A stretch of 35,594 bases of DNA, taken from assembly GCF_900659615.1 (NCBI RefSeq), contig NZ_CAACUY010000079.1:1-35594 (forward strand). Reading direction: 5' to 3'. The position numbers and the translations under genes were made by a program. This stretch comes from Actinomadura fibrosa. Lineage in GTDB: Bacteria; Actinomycetota; Actinomycetes; Streptosporangiales; Streptosporangiaceae. Positions 22,455 through 30,781 of the stretch are shown here, piece after piece. Positions within the stretch are counted from its first letter, which is position 1, and each line of letters starts with the position of its first letter. The notes beneath the pieces were generated by a model. That model was not told where the DNA came from, ran no database searches, and was given only the letters and a program-made list of their open reading frames with translations.

Positions 22455-24572
22455 ATGCGACTTCCCGCGCTGACGCCGGGCGTCCTGGAACTGCGCCGTT
22501 TCTCGCGCAATCGCCTGACCCGCATCGCACTCGCCGGACTCGTGCTGCTCCCGCTGCTGTACGCGGGCCTCTACCTGTGGTCGTTCTGGGACCCCTACGC
22601 CCGGCTCAAGCACGTGCCCGTGGCGCTCGTGGTCGAGGACCAGCCCGCCAAGGCGAACGGCAAGACCGTCCACGCCGGAGCCGATCTCGCGGACGAGCTG
22701 GAGAAGCGCCAGGTCTTCGACTGGAAGAAGGTGTCCGCGGGCAAGGCGGCGGAGGGCGTCCGGTCGGGGCGCTACTACATGTCGCTGACGATCCCGTCCG
22801 ACTTCAGCGCGCGCATCGCGTCGCCGTCCGGCAACGGTACGCCGACCCCCGCCGGGCTGCGGCTCCAGATGAACGACGCGAACAACTACGTGGTCGGAAC
22901 GCTCGCGCAGGCGGCCTTCAAGGAGATCAGCGCGGCGGCGGGCACCGAGGCGGTGCACGGCTACCTCGACCAGATCTTCCTGTCGTTCGGGACGCTGCAC
23001 GGCAAGCTGGACGAGGCCGCGGGCGGCGCCGGGAAGCTCGCGAAGGGTTCCGGGCAGGCACAGGACGGCGCGGGCGAGCTGGCCAAGGGCGCGGGAACGG
23101 CCCAGGCCGGCGCCGGGAAGCTGAAGGGCGGGATCGACGAGGCCCGGGCGGGGAGCGGACAGCTCACCTCGGGGCTGGACGACCTGCGCACGGGGACCGC
23201 GCAGGTCGCGGCGGGCATGCAGCGGCTGACGTCGACCGTGGACCGGGCCGGGGACACGCTCGTCCCGCTGCTGCGCGAGAACGCCCCCGAGATCCGCCAG
23301 GCGGCGCTGCTCGTCGCGCGCGGCGCGGACGCCCTCGCCGACGGGGCCGGGACCCTGCCCGCGCGGACGGGCGCCGCGGTCCGCCGGGCGGAGACGGCCC
23401 GGGCGGAGCTGACCGCTTACCTCGCCGCGCACCCGGAGGTCCCGCCGGACGTGCGCCGCGACCTCACGCGGTCCGCCGACCAGGTGGTCGCCGTCGCCCG
23501 GCAGGTGGACGGCTACATCCGCGGCCACACCGGCGAGCTGCGCAAGGTCGCGGCCGACGCGCGGACCGTCGAGGCCGCCGCCCGGAAGATCGCCGCCGAG
23601 GCGCCGGGGCTCGCGGGCAAGGTCGACCGGGCCCGCCGGGACGTGGACCGCCTCAACGCGGGCACGCGGCAGATCAACGCGGGGACCGGGAAGCTGCTGT
23701 CCGGATCGTCCCAGCTCACGTCAGGGCTGGGGACGCTGTCGGGCGGCGCGGGCGAGCTGGCGGGCGGCCTCGGACGGCTGTCGGGCGGCGCGGTGACGCT
23801 GGAGACGGCCCTCGGCCAGATCGCCGGCGGGAACCGCAAGCTCGCGAGCGGCCTCGCCGAAGGCGCCGAGCAGGTGCCGTCCTACAGCGGCAAGGAGCGG
23901 GCGGCGCGGGACGACATGATGAGCGACCCGGTGCGGCTGTCGAGCACGACCGAGAACAAGGCGCCGAACTACGGCACCGGCTTCGCGCCGTTCTTCGTCC
24001 CGCTGTCGCTGTGGGTCGGCGGCATGATCATTTACATGCTGCTGCGGCCGCTGAACCCGCGCGCGCTGGCGGGCACCGCGCCCGCGTGGCGCGTCGCCCT
24101 CGCGGGCTGGCTGCCGGCCGCGGCGATCGGCGCCGCGCAGGCCCTCGTCGTGCTCGCCGTGCTGCGCCTCGCGCTCGGGCTGCACGCCGAGCACTGGGCC
24201 GGGCTCGCCGGGTTCCTCGCGTTCGCGTCCGCGGCGTTCCTCGCCGTGATCCAGTGGGTGAACGCGCGGTTCGGCCCGGTCGGGCGGATCATCGCGCTGG
24301 CGCTGCTGATGCTCCAGCTCACCTCGGCGGCGGGCACATACCCGATCGAGACGAGCCCGCGGTTCTTCCAGGCGATCCGCCCGTACCTGCCGATGCCGTG
24401 GGTGGTGGACGCCGTCCGGCACCTGATCGGCGGCGGCGACATGGCGGCGGTGTGGCAGGGTTGTGCGGTGCTGGCGGCGTTCCTCGCGGGTGGGCTCGCG
24501 CTCACCGCGCTCGCCGTCCGGCACAACCGGGTGTGGACGATGGCGCGGCTGCGCCCGGCGCTGACACTCTGA
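22455..24572 (+). CDS. YhgE/Pip-domain membrane protein
   Basis: A 705-aa protein of the YhgE/phage infection protein family. One membrane helix near 25-47 is followed by a long extracytoplasmic part with GAGKL/GAGEL-type heptad repeats over about 190-460, predicted as coiled coil. At least five C-terminal helices from about 515 make an ABC-2-like permease domain. A GGAGAT ribosome site precedes the ATG. Members export or attach unknown envelope components; the gene pairs with the ATPase before it. The repeats explain the low-complexity look of this region. Confidence 0.85.
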   Translation: MRLPALTPGVLELRRFSRNRLTRIALAGLVLLPLLYAGLYLWSFWDPYARLKHVPVALVVEDQPAKANGKTVHAGADLADELEKRQVFDWKKVSAGKAAEGVRSGRYYMSLTIPSDFSARIASPSGNGTPTPAGLRLQMNDANNYVVGTLAQAAFKEISAAAGTEAVHGYLDQIFLSFGTLHGKLDEAAGGAGKLAKGSGQAQDGAGELAKGAGTAQAGAGKLKGGIDEARAGSGQLTSGLDDLRTGTAQVAAGMQRLTSTVDRAGDTLVPLLRENAPEIRQAALLVARGADALADGAGTLPARTGAAVRRAETARAELTAYLAAHPEVPPDVRRDLTRSADQVVAVARQVDGYIRGHTGELRKVAADARTVEAAARKIAAEAPGLAGKVDRARRDVDRLNAGTRQINAGTGKLLSGSSQLTSGLGTLSGGAGELAGGLGRLSGGAVTLETALGQIAGGNRKLASGLAEGAEQVPSYSGKERAARDDMMSDPVRLSSTTENKAPNYGTGFAPFFVPLSLWVGGMIIYMLLRPLNPRALAGTAPAWRVALAGWLPAAAIGAAQALVVLAVLRLALGLHAEHWAGLAGFLAFASAAFLAVIQWVNARFGPVGRIIALALLMLQLTSAAGTYPIETSPRFFQAIRPYLPMPWVVDAVRHLIGGGDMAAVWQGCAVLAAFLAGGLALTALAVRHNRVWTMARLRPALTL

Positions 24573-24603
24573 GCACCGGACGACGGACGAGGCGGGGCGA
24601 GAC

Positions 24604-25182
24604 GTGGGCCGGAACGCGACCCGGGAGAAGGTGTTCGCCGCGGCGATCGAGCTGATCGCCGAGAGCGGGCTCGCCGCGACCACCGTCGACCAGATCGCCG
24701 AGCGGGCCGGCGTCGCCAAGGGCACCGTCTTCTACAACTTCGGCAGCAAGGCGGGCCTGTTCTCGGCGCTGCTGGAGTACGGCGTCGACCGGCTCGCCGC
24801 CGCGCTGCGGGACGCGGCGTCCGGCCGCGCGCCGCTGGACGCGCTGGAGGCCGTCGTCGGCGCCGAGCTCGCCTTCATCGGCGAGCACGAGTCGTTCGCC
24901 CGGCTGCTGATCGCCGAGACCTGGCGCTCGGGCGGCGACTGGCAGCGCGCCGCGCGGCTGATCCGGGAACGCGCCATCGGCGTGGTCGCGGACGTGCTCC
25001 GGGACGCCGTCGCCGCCGGCGACCTGCGCGCCGACCTCGACACGGGCACCGCGGCCTCCGCCGTCTTCGGGATGGTGCTGACCGTCGCCCTCGACTGGCG
25101 GACCCTCCAGCCGGGGCGGTCGCTCGGCGACGTCCACGCGACGCTGATGGACCTGCTGCGCGGCCGCCTCACCGGCCCCTGA
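24604..25182 (+). CDS. TetR-family repressor of the ABC-YhgE operon
   Basis: A 192-aa TetR regulator with the N-terminal HTH around TTVDQIAERAGVAKGTVFYNFGSKAGLF. The ligand domain is Ala-rich and helical. GTG start at 24604, 32 bp after the YhgE-like gene. It probably represses the operon by binding the palindrome at 21549 and responds to the exporter's substrate. Since the same core occurs before the SDR-LLM operon, its regulon may be wider. Confidence 0.88.
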   Translation: MGRNATREKVFAAAIELIAESGLAATTVDQIAERAGVAKGTVFYNFGSKAGLFSALLEYGVDRLAAALRDAASGRAPLDALEAVVGAELAFIGEHESFARLLIAETWRSGGDWQRAARLIRERAIGVVADVLRDAVAAGDLRADLDTGTAASAVFGMVLTVALDWRTLQPGRSLGDVHATLMDLLRGRLTGP

Positions 25183-25222
25183 GCCGGGCCCCGGACGCCG
25201 GGGGCGGCCGCGCGGGCCGGGG

Positions 25223-25693
25223 TCAGCGCAGGCCGCGGATCTGCTCGATGATCTCGGGCATCGCGGCGTTCTGGCCGCGGGTCCACTCCAGGAGGAAGGC
25301 GACCTGCTCGTCGGTGCAGCCGTCCAGGCGCTCGTGGAAGCCGCGCGCGATCGGCTCGAAGTACCGGGCGAAGCGGGCGACGGCCTCCGGGACGAGCTCG
25401 ACGATGACGCGCCGCCGGTCGTCGGGGTCGCGGGTGCGCTTGACGTATCCCGCCTTCTCCAGCCGGTCGATCACGGCGGTGATGGCGCCGCCGGTCGTGA
25501 TGCCCATGAGCTGCGCGAGCCGCCCGGGGGTCTGCGGGCCGTCCAGCACGAGCGCGTTGACGCACTGCGCGTCGGTGACGTTCATGCCCGCCTTGCTCGC
25601 GGTGGCGTGGTGCAGCAGCACCGTGAACATCGTGCCGCGCTGCAACGCCATCCGGAGCTCGGCCGCCATCCGCTCGCGCTCAGGGGTCGACAC
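25223..25693 (-). CDS. MarR-family transcriptional regulator
   Basis: A 156-aa MarR regulator. The winged HTH is visible as PGRLAQLMGITTGGAITAVIDRLEKAGYVKRTRDPDDRRRVIVEL with a typical basic wing. The start GTG 25693 is chosen because GGAAGGA precedes it at 9 bp; the alternative ATG 25711 has only AT-rich sequence ahead. Direct repeats in the upstream region (25716-25747) probably serve as its operator. It faces away from the sterol cluster, and its target genes are not obvious. Confidence 0.85.
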   Translation of the reverse strand: MSTPERERMAAELRMALQRGTMFTVLLHHATASKAGMNVTDAQCVNALVLDGPQTPGRLAQLMGITTGGAITAVIDRLEKAGYVKRTRDPDDRRRVIVELVPEAVARFARYFEPIARGFHERLDGCTDEQVAFLLEWTRGQNAAMPEIIEQIRGLR

Positions 25694-25715
25694 GCCCCAC
25701 CGTCCTTCCATTTAT

Positions 25716-25747
25716 CTCATATATAGAGAGACTCATATAAAGAGCGA
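25716..25747. promoter_or_regulatory. Two 16-bp direct repeats before marR
   Basis: CTCATATATAGAGAGA (25716-25731) and CTCATATAAAGAGCGA (25732-25747) follow one another directly and agree at 14 of 16 positions. The AT-rich region is also a promoter candidate for the minus-strand MarR gene. The exact 16-bp period suits a repressor binding to one face in tandem. Confidence 0.5.
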
Positions 25748-26017
25748 CTCCCGGAGGAGTCTAGTCGCCTCCCGCCAGGTCGTACCAGGCCACGATGGCG
25801 CCTCACCGTGACGCACGAGACACCGTCCGGCGATCCGACCCCTCATCGGACGCCCGTAACATGGGTTTCGTTAGGACCACTAACAAGCGGTCCGCTCCGG
25901 CCCCGGGTCTCACGAAGACCCGGGGCCCTCCAAACGCCCTGTTTTCGGGACCGCTCACGCGAACGCCGCCGCCCGGCCTCGCGAGGCGTCCGGCGGCGGC
26001 GGTCAGGCAGCGGGCGG
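25748..26017. other. Gene-free intergenic region with hairpins
   Basis: About 270 bp with no convincing gene. It contains a GTTAG-N5-CTAAC dyad (25870-25884), an 11-bp perfect stem GGCCCCGGGTC/GACCCGGGGCC (25899-25927) and a GC-rich stem directly after the fadD19-like stop (about 25965-26000). The last two are best read as transcription stops for the sterol operon on the minus strand, though neither has a T-tract. Confidence 0.5.
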
Positions 26018-27595
26018 TCAGGCGGAGTCCGACTCCTCGGCCACCTGCTTGGCCCAGCGGTAGTCGGCCTTGCCGGCCGGCGAGCGCTTCATCTCCTCGA
26101 CGAAGGCGTAGACGCGCGGCACCTTGTAGCCCGACAGCTCCTTGCGGCAGTGGGCGTCGAGGTCCTCGGGCAGCGGCGGGCGGGAGCCCGACGGCTGGAC
26201 GACGGCGGCGACGCGGTTGCCCCAGCGCTCGTCCGGGATGCCGGTGACGACGGCGTCGTACACCTCCGGATGCCCCTTGAGGACGGCCTCGACCTCCTCC
26301 GGGAACACCTTCTCGCCGCCGGTGTTGATGGCCTGCGAGCCCCGGCCGAACACGGCGATCGTCCCGTCCTCCTCCACGGTGGCGATGTCGCCGGTGAGCA
26401 GCCATCGGCGCCCGTCCACCTCGGGGAACGTCCTCGCGGTCTTCTCCGGGTCGTTGTAGTAGCCGTGCGCGATGTACCCGGTGCGCGCCACCTGGCCGAT
26501 TACGCCGGAACCGGGCTTGACCGGCTGGAGCGCGTCGTCCAGGACGGTGACGTTCTCCACGTCCGGCGCGAAGCGCAGCCCCTTCTCCGGTGACGACCCG
26601 GCGACCGCCTCGGCTGTGGAGCCCGACTCGGTCGACCCGAACCGGTCCATGACGACGCTGTTCGGCAGCAGCGCCTGGATGCGGTCGCGGACCGTCCCGC
26701 TGAGGATCGCGCCCGTCGAGACGAACGCCAGCAGGGACGAGGTGTCGTAGTCGCCGGCCGCCAGCTCGTCCGCCATCGGGATCGCCATGGCGTCGCCGGT
26801 GACGGTCAGCGAGTTGACGCGCTCCCGCTCGATCGTCCGCCACACGTCGGCGGCCTCGAACCGGCGCGTGTAGACGATCGTCGCGCCCATGAACCAGCCG
26901 ATCCACGTGGCCATCTGCGCGGCGCCGTGCATGAGCGGCGCGATCGGCATCATGACCAGCGGGCCGCCGTTGCGCGCGTTGTCGACGACGTCCTCCGGAC
27001 GGGTCGGGCGCGGGAACGTCGGGTTCCAGAACGCCAGCAGCATCTGCTCGGTCGTCCACATGACGCCCTTCGGCATCCCGGTCGTCCCGCCCGTGTAGAC
27101 GATGTAGACGTCGTCGGACGAGCGGGGCGGGAAGCCGCGCGTCCCGGGCGCGTCCCGGACCGCGTCGTCGTAGGCGACGGCCCCGGGGATCGAGGGCGCC
27201 CCGCCGACGGCGACCAGGTGCCGCAGGTCCGGCACCTCGGGGACGGTCGCGGCGACCCGGTCCTCGAACTCGACGTCGTAGAGCAGCGCGACGGCGTCGG
27301 AGTCCCGGTACAGGTAGCGGAGCTCGGCCTCCACGTACCGGTAGTTGACGTTGATGGGCACGGCCCGGATCTTCAGCGTGGCCAGCAGCGCCGCCGCGTA
27401 CTCGATCCCGTTGTAGAGCTGGACGGCGACGTGCTCGCCGGGGCGGACGCCCGCCGACTCCAGGTGGTGCGCGAGGCGGTTGGCGTGCTCGTCCAGCTCG
27501 GCGTAGGTGAGGCGCCGGTCGCCGCACACGACGGCGACACGGTCCCCGATCGCGTCCGCGACGCCCTCGAACAGGTCGGCGTGGTTGTACTCCAT
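26018..27595 (-). CDS. fadD19: FadD19-like acyl-CoA synthetase (sterol side chain)
   Basis: A 525-aa AMP-forming ligase. ATP-binding YTGGTTGMPKGV and GSTES, and the C-terminal GRGSQAINTGGEKVFPEEVE with the late K in RSPAGKADYRWAK, are intact. Segments such as VNYRYVEAELRYLY, the TGDAMAIPM motif and GRGS match FadD19, which loads the side chain of C24-branched sterols onto CoA. It is the last gene of the minus-strand operon, 19 bp after the Ltp3-like gene. Orthology is from recognisable motifs, not alignment. Confidence 0.8.
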   Translation of the reverse strand: MEYNHADLFEGVADAIGDRVAVVCGDRRLTYAELDEHANRLAHHLESAGVRPGEHVAVQLYNGIEYAAALLATLKIRAVPINVNYRYVEAELRYLYRDSDAVALLYDVEFEDRVAATVPEVPDLRHLVAVGGAPSIPGAVAYDDAVRDAPGTRGFPPRSSDDVYIVYTGGTTGMPKGVMWTTEQMLLAFWNPTFPRPTRPEDVVDNARNGGPLVMMPIAPLMHGAAQMATWIGWFMGATIVYTRRFEAADVWRTIERERVNSLTVTGDAMAIPMADELAAGDYDTSSLLAFVSTGAILSGTVRDRIQALLPNSVVMDRFGSTESGSTAEAVAGSSPEKGLRFAPDVENVTVLDDALQPVKPGSGVIGQVARTGYIAHGYYNDPEKTARTFPEVDGRRWLLTGDIATVEEDGTIAVFGRGSQAINTGGEKVFPEEVEAVLKGHPEVYDAVVTGIPDERWGNRVAAVVQPSGSRPPLPEDLDAHCRKELSGYKVPRVYAFVEEMKRSPAGKADYRWAKQVAEESDSA

Positions 27596-27614
27596 CGGAC
27601 GTCCCTCCGGGAGT

Positions 27615-28772
27615 TCAGGGCCGGTCGCTGCCGACGACCCACATCGCGTAGAACTGGGCCCCGCCGCCGTAGGCGTGGCCGAGGGCGCGCCGCGCGCCGT
27701 CCACCTGGTGCTCGCCGGCCTGTCCGCGCACCTGGAGCGCCGCCTCGGCGAACCGGATCATCCCGGACGCGCCGATCGGGTTCGACGACAGCACGCCGCC
27801 GGACGGGTTCCACGGGATGTCGCCGTCCAGCGCGGTCGCGCCGGCCTCGGTGAGCTTCCATCCCTCGCCCTCGCCGCAGAACCCGAGGTTCTCCAGCCAC
27901 ATCGGCTCGTACCAGGAGAACGGGACGTACACCTCGGCGCAGTCGAGCTCGGCGCGCGGGTCGGTGATCCCGGCCTGCCGGTAGACGTCCGCCGCGCAGT
28001 CCTTGCCGGCCTGCGGGCTGACGCTGTCGCGTCCGGCGAACGTGATCGGCTCGGACCGCATCGCGGTGCCGTGCACCCAGGCGGGCCTTCCGGGCGCGGC
28101 CTTCGCGGCGTCCTCGGACGCGAGGACCATCGCGCACGCGCCGTCGGACGACGGGCACGTCTCCAGGTAGCGGATCGGCTCCCACAGCATCGGCGTGGAC
28201 TCGACCATCTCGCGCGAGATGCCGGGGATCTTCAGGTGCGCGTACGGGTTCTTCAGCGCGTTCTGCCGGTCCTTCACCGCGACGAGCTGGCCGATGTGGT
28301 CGGGCGCGCCGGACCGCCGCATGTAGGCGCGGATGTGCGGCGCGAAGTAGCCGCCCGCGCCCACCACCAGCGATGTCGTGAACGGCGAGTTCACGGTCAG
28401 CGCCCACGTCGCGTTCGACTCCGACTGCTTCTCCCACGCCACCGTGAGGACGCGGTCGTGCACGCCCGACTGGACGAGGCTCGCCGCGACGATCGCGGTC
28501 GAGCCGCCGACCGACCCGGCGGTGTGCACCCGGACGAGCGGCTTGCCCGCGGCGCCGAGCGCGTCCGCGAGGTACGCCTCCGGCATGATCACGCCCTCGA
28601 ACAGGTCGGGCGCCTTGCCGACCACGACGGCGTCGATGTCCTTCCAGGTGAGCCCGGCGTCGTCGAGGGCCCGCCGGGCCGCCTCGCGCAGCAGCCCGGC
28701 GATCGACACGTCCAGCCTTTTGGTCTTGTACGCCGTCTGCCCGACGCCGATGACCGCGCAGGGGTTACCCAT
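27615..28772 (-). CDS. ltp3: Ltp3-like acyl-CoA retro-aldolase-type thiolase
   Basis: A 385-aa thiolase-superfamily protein. At the nucleophile position it has HTAGSVGGST with no cysteine, so thiolysis is unlikely. The C-terminal GHAYGGGAQFYAMWVV with a nearby tyrosine fits the aldolase-type Ltp proteins of sterol side-chain degradation, which cleave a C-C bond by retro-aldol. Its start overlaps the end of the Ltp4-like gene by 8 bp. Order DUF35-Ltp4-Ltp3 equals mycobacterial Rv3521-Rv3522-Rv3523. A tyrosine- and tryptophan-rich segment YVPFSWYEPMWLENLGF is a plausible substrate lid. Confidence 0.82.
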   Translation of the reverse strand: MGNPCAVIGVGQTAYKTKRLDVSIAGLLREAARRALDDAGLTWKDIDAVVVGKAPDLFEGVIMPEAYLADALGAAGKPLVRVHTAGSVGGSTAIVAASLVQSGVHDRVLTVAWEKQSESNATWALTVNSPFTTSLVVGAGGYFAPHIRAYMRRSGAPDHIGQLVAVKDRQNALKNPYAHLKIPGISREMVESTPMLWEPIRYLETCPSSDGACAMVLASEDAAKAAPGRPAWVHGTAMRSEPITFAGRDSVSPQAGKDCAADVYRQAGITDPRAELDCAEVYVPFSWYEPMWLENLGFCGEGEGWKLTEAGATALDGDIPWNPSGGVLSSNPIGASGMIRFAEAALQVRGQAGEHQVDGARRALGHAYGGGAQFYAMWVVGSDRP

Positions 28773-29808
28773 GGTTCTCTCCCGACAGCACGCAGACGAG
28801 GTTCTGCTGGAGGCACGGACCGGCCGACGCGTGGGCGAGGGCCCGCGACGCCGTCCCGTCCTGGACGCGCGCCGCCGCCTCCCCGATGCGGATCAGCCCC
28901 GCCGCCATGAGCGGGTTCGCCGACAGGGGCCCGCCGGACGGGTTGACCGGCACGTCGTCGCCGAGACCGAGGGCCTCGCGCAGGATCAGCTCCTCATGGC
29001 TGAACTGCGCGTGCAGCTCGGCCACTTCGATGCCGGTCGCGCCCGCCCGCTCCCCCGCGAGCCGCGTGGACTCCGAGCGGGTCAGGTCCCGGGCGCCCGG
29101 CGAGTGCGGTTCGACGCGGTGGTCGATGCCGCGGATCCAGGCGGGCCGCTCGCACAGCTCGCGGGCCTTGTCCCCGGCGGCCAGCACGATCGCCGCCGCG
29201 CCGTCGGTGATCGGCGCGATGTCGTGCGGGCGCAGCGGCGCCACGTCGTAGTCGGCGCCCTCCTCCGGGTCCGGGAGGTGCAGCGCGAACGGGTTGTCGC
29301 GCCCGGCCGCGCGGGACCGGGCCGCGATCGCGCGGAGGTCGTCCTCCTTCACGCCCGTGCGGTCCATGTAGGCGCGGGCCTGGAGGGCGGCGAGGGACAC
29401 CTGGTCGACGCCGAGCGGCGCCAGGTAGTACGGGTCGTAGTGCTGCGTCATGATCGTCCGCAGCGTGCCCTGGGACGACTTGCCGAAGCCGTAGACGAGC
29501 GCGGTGTCGATCTCGCCGCACTGCATCTTGATCCACGCCTCGTACAGCGCCCACGCGCCGTCCATCTCCACGTGGCTCTCGGAGATCGGCGGCCAGGCGC
29601 CCACCGCGTCCAGCGCGGACACGAACGAGAACGGCGCGCCCTGGAGGTAGTCGCACGACCCGGAGCAGGTGAACCCGAACCGCTTCAGGCCCGTCCGCTC
29701 CTTGATCTCGGTGATGACGGGCGCGAGGATCTCGACCTCCAGCCGCCCGCCGTCCTCGCCCTCGTGCTCCGTCTGCGCGAAGGCGACCACGGCGATGTCT
29801 CTGCTCAT
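28765..29808 (-). CDS. ltp4: Ltp4-like acyl-CoA retro-aldolase-type thiolase
   Basis: A 347-aa thiolase-superfamily protein, MSRDIAVVAFAQTEH at the start. The usual nucleophile cysteine is missing: the site reads ISESHVEMDGAWAL. The end carries ASAGPCLQQNLVCVL. This agrees with Ltp4, one of a pair of aldol lyases needed for side chains with a C24 branch. It is preceded at 43 bp by the tandem-DUF35 gene, its likely partner. Overlap of 8 bp with Ltp3 indicates tight co-expression. Confidence 0.8.
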   Translation of the reverse strand: MSRDIAVVAFAQTEHEGEDGGRLEVEILAPVITEIKERTGLKRFGFTCSGSCDYLQGAPFSFVSALDAVGAWPPISESHVEMDGAWALYEAWIKMQCGEIDTALVYGFGKSSQGTLRTIMTQHYDPYYLAPLGVDQVSLAALQARAYMDRTGVKEDDLRAIAARSRAAGRDNPFALHLPDPEEGADYDVAPLRPHDIAPITDGAAAIVLAAGDKARELCERPAWIRGIDHRVEPHSPGARDLTRSESTRLAGERAGATGIEVAELHAQFSHEELILREALGLGDDVPVNPSGGPLSANPLMAAGLIRIGEAAARVQDGTASRALAHASAGPCLQQNLVCVLSGENHG

Positions 29809-29851
29809 TTGCCTCGCTCCGCTCGGCGGCGCGCGGCCGCTCTCCCGCGCG

Positions 29852-30781
29852 TCACAGGTAGTCCTTGATCGCGTCGAAGGGGACGTCGGGCTCGTCGACG
29901 GGCTCGAACCACTTGATGTTGGCCATGCTCTTGGCCCACTCCTCGCGCGGACGCCACGCGGCCTTGACGCGCATGCCCATCCGGACCTCGGCGGCCGGGA
30001 CGCCCGCGATGAGCGTCAGCATCGTGACCCCGGCGCCGTCCAGCAGGACGTAGCCGGACACGAACGGCACCTCGGGCGCGCGCGGGTCCGGGATGTTGTT
30101 GACCGCGAAGGTCGTGACCGTGCCCGTGTCGGGGAGCTCGACCTCCTCGGTGGTCGGCACGCCGTCCTTCGGGCACAGCCCGCGCATCGGGACGATCACC
30201 TGCTCGCACACCGGGCAGCGGTGCCCGAGGATCGTCCCCTGCGCGATGCCTTCCAGGAACCGGTCGAGCGCCCGCCCGCCGCGCAGCTCGTACTCCAGCC
30301 GCGTCGGCGCGTTGATCATCGTGACCTCGGGCAGGAAGCACTCGATGTCGCCGATAGCGCCGGTGCGCTCCGCCCGCCACTTCGGCCGCACCCGCATCCC
30401 GGACTTGAGGGACTTCGGCGGCTTCGCGCCCTCGTCGAACACGCCGAGGTCGAGCGCGTGGAGCAGGGCGGTGTCGGCGCCGTCCGGGCGGATCAGCGCC
30501 CAGGCGAACGGACGGTCGAACGGGTGCTCCTTGGCCGGATGCGCCACCCACGACCACGTCGTCACCGTTCCCGTGGGGCCGACCTCGACGTACTCGTCGG
30601 TCACGTCGTCGCCCGTGTCGGGGTCGTACTCGGTCGGCGGGAACAGGACCCTCCCGCCGGCCGTGCGGACGCCGACCAGCCTCCCGTCGCGCAGCTCGCT
30701 CAGGAACCGGCCGATCACCGGCCCGACCGAGCGCGTGTACCCGCCGGGGAACTCCAGGACGTGGTTCGGATCAGATCGCAC
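29852..30781 (-). CDS. Tandem-DUF35/OB-fold protein, partner of Ltp3/Ltp4
   Basis: A 309-aa protein with two DUF35-like halves. The C-terminal half (about 150-309) has a zinc ribbon (CPVC ... LCPKDG) and an OB fold; the N-terminal half is a second, cysteine-poor copy. It corresponds to Rv3521 in length and position. Such proteins form a complex with Ltp aldolases and supply the acyl-CoA binding part. GTG start at 30781 overlaps the ligase stop by 11 bp, with GGAAGGA as ribosome site. Confidence 0.78.
   Translation of the reverse strand: MRSDPNHVLEFPGGYTRSVGPVIGRFLSELRDGRLVGVRTAGGRVLFPPTEYDPDTGDDVTDEYVEVGPTGTVTTWSWVAHPAKEHPFDRPFAWALIRPDGADTALLHALDLGVFDEGAKPPKSLKSGMRVRPKWRAERTGAIGDIECFLPEVTMINAPTRLEYELRGGRALDRFLEGIAQGTILGHRCPVCEQVIVPMRGLCPKDGVPTTEEVELPDTGTVTTFAVNNIPDPRAPEVPFVSGYVLLDGAGVTMLTLIAGVPAAEVRMGMRVKAAWRPREEWAKSMANIKWFEPVDEPDVPFDAIKDYL

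Noticed and set aside
27615..29808. Reading the two Ltp genes as ordinary acetyl-CoA acetyltransferases.
   Set aside because: Both lack the catalytic cysteine and follow a DUF35 gene as in sterol aldolase clusters, so thiolase activity is unlikely.
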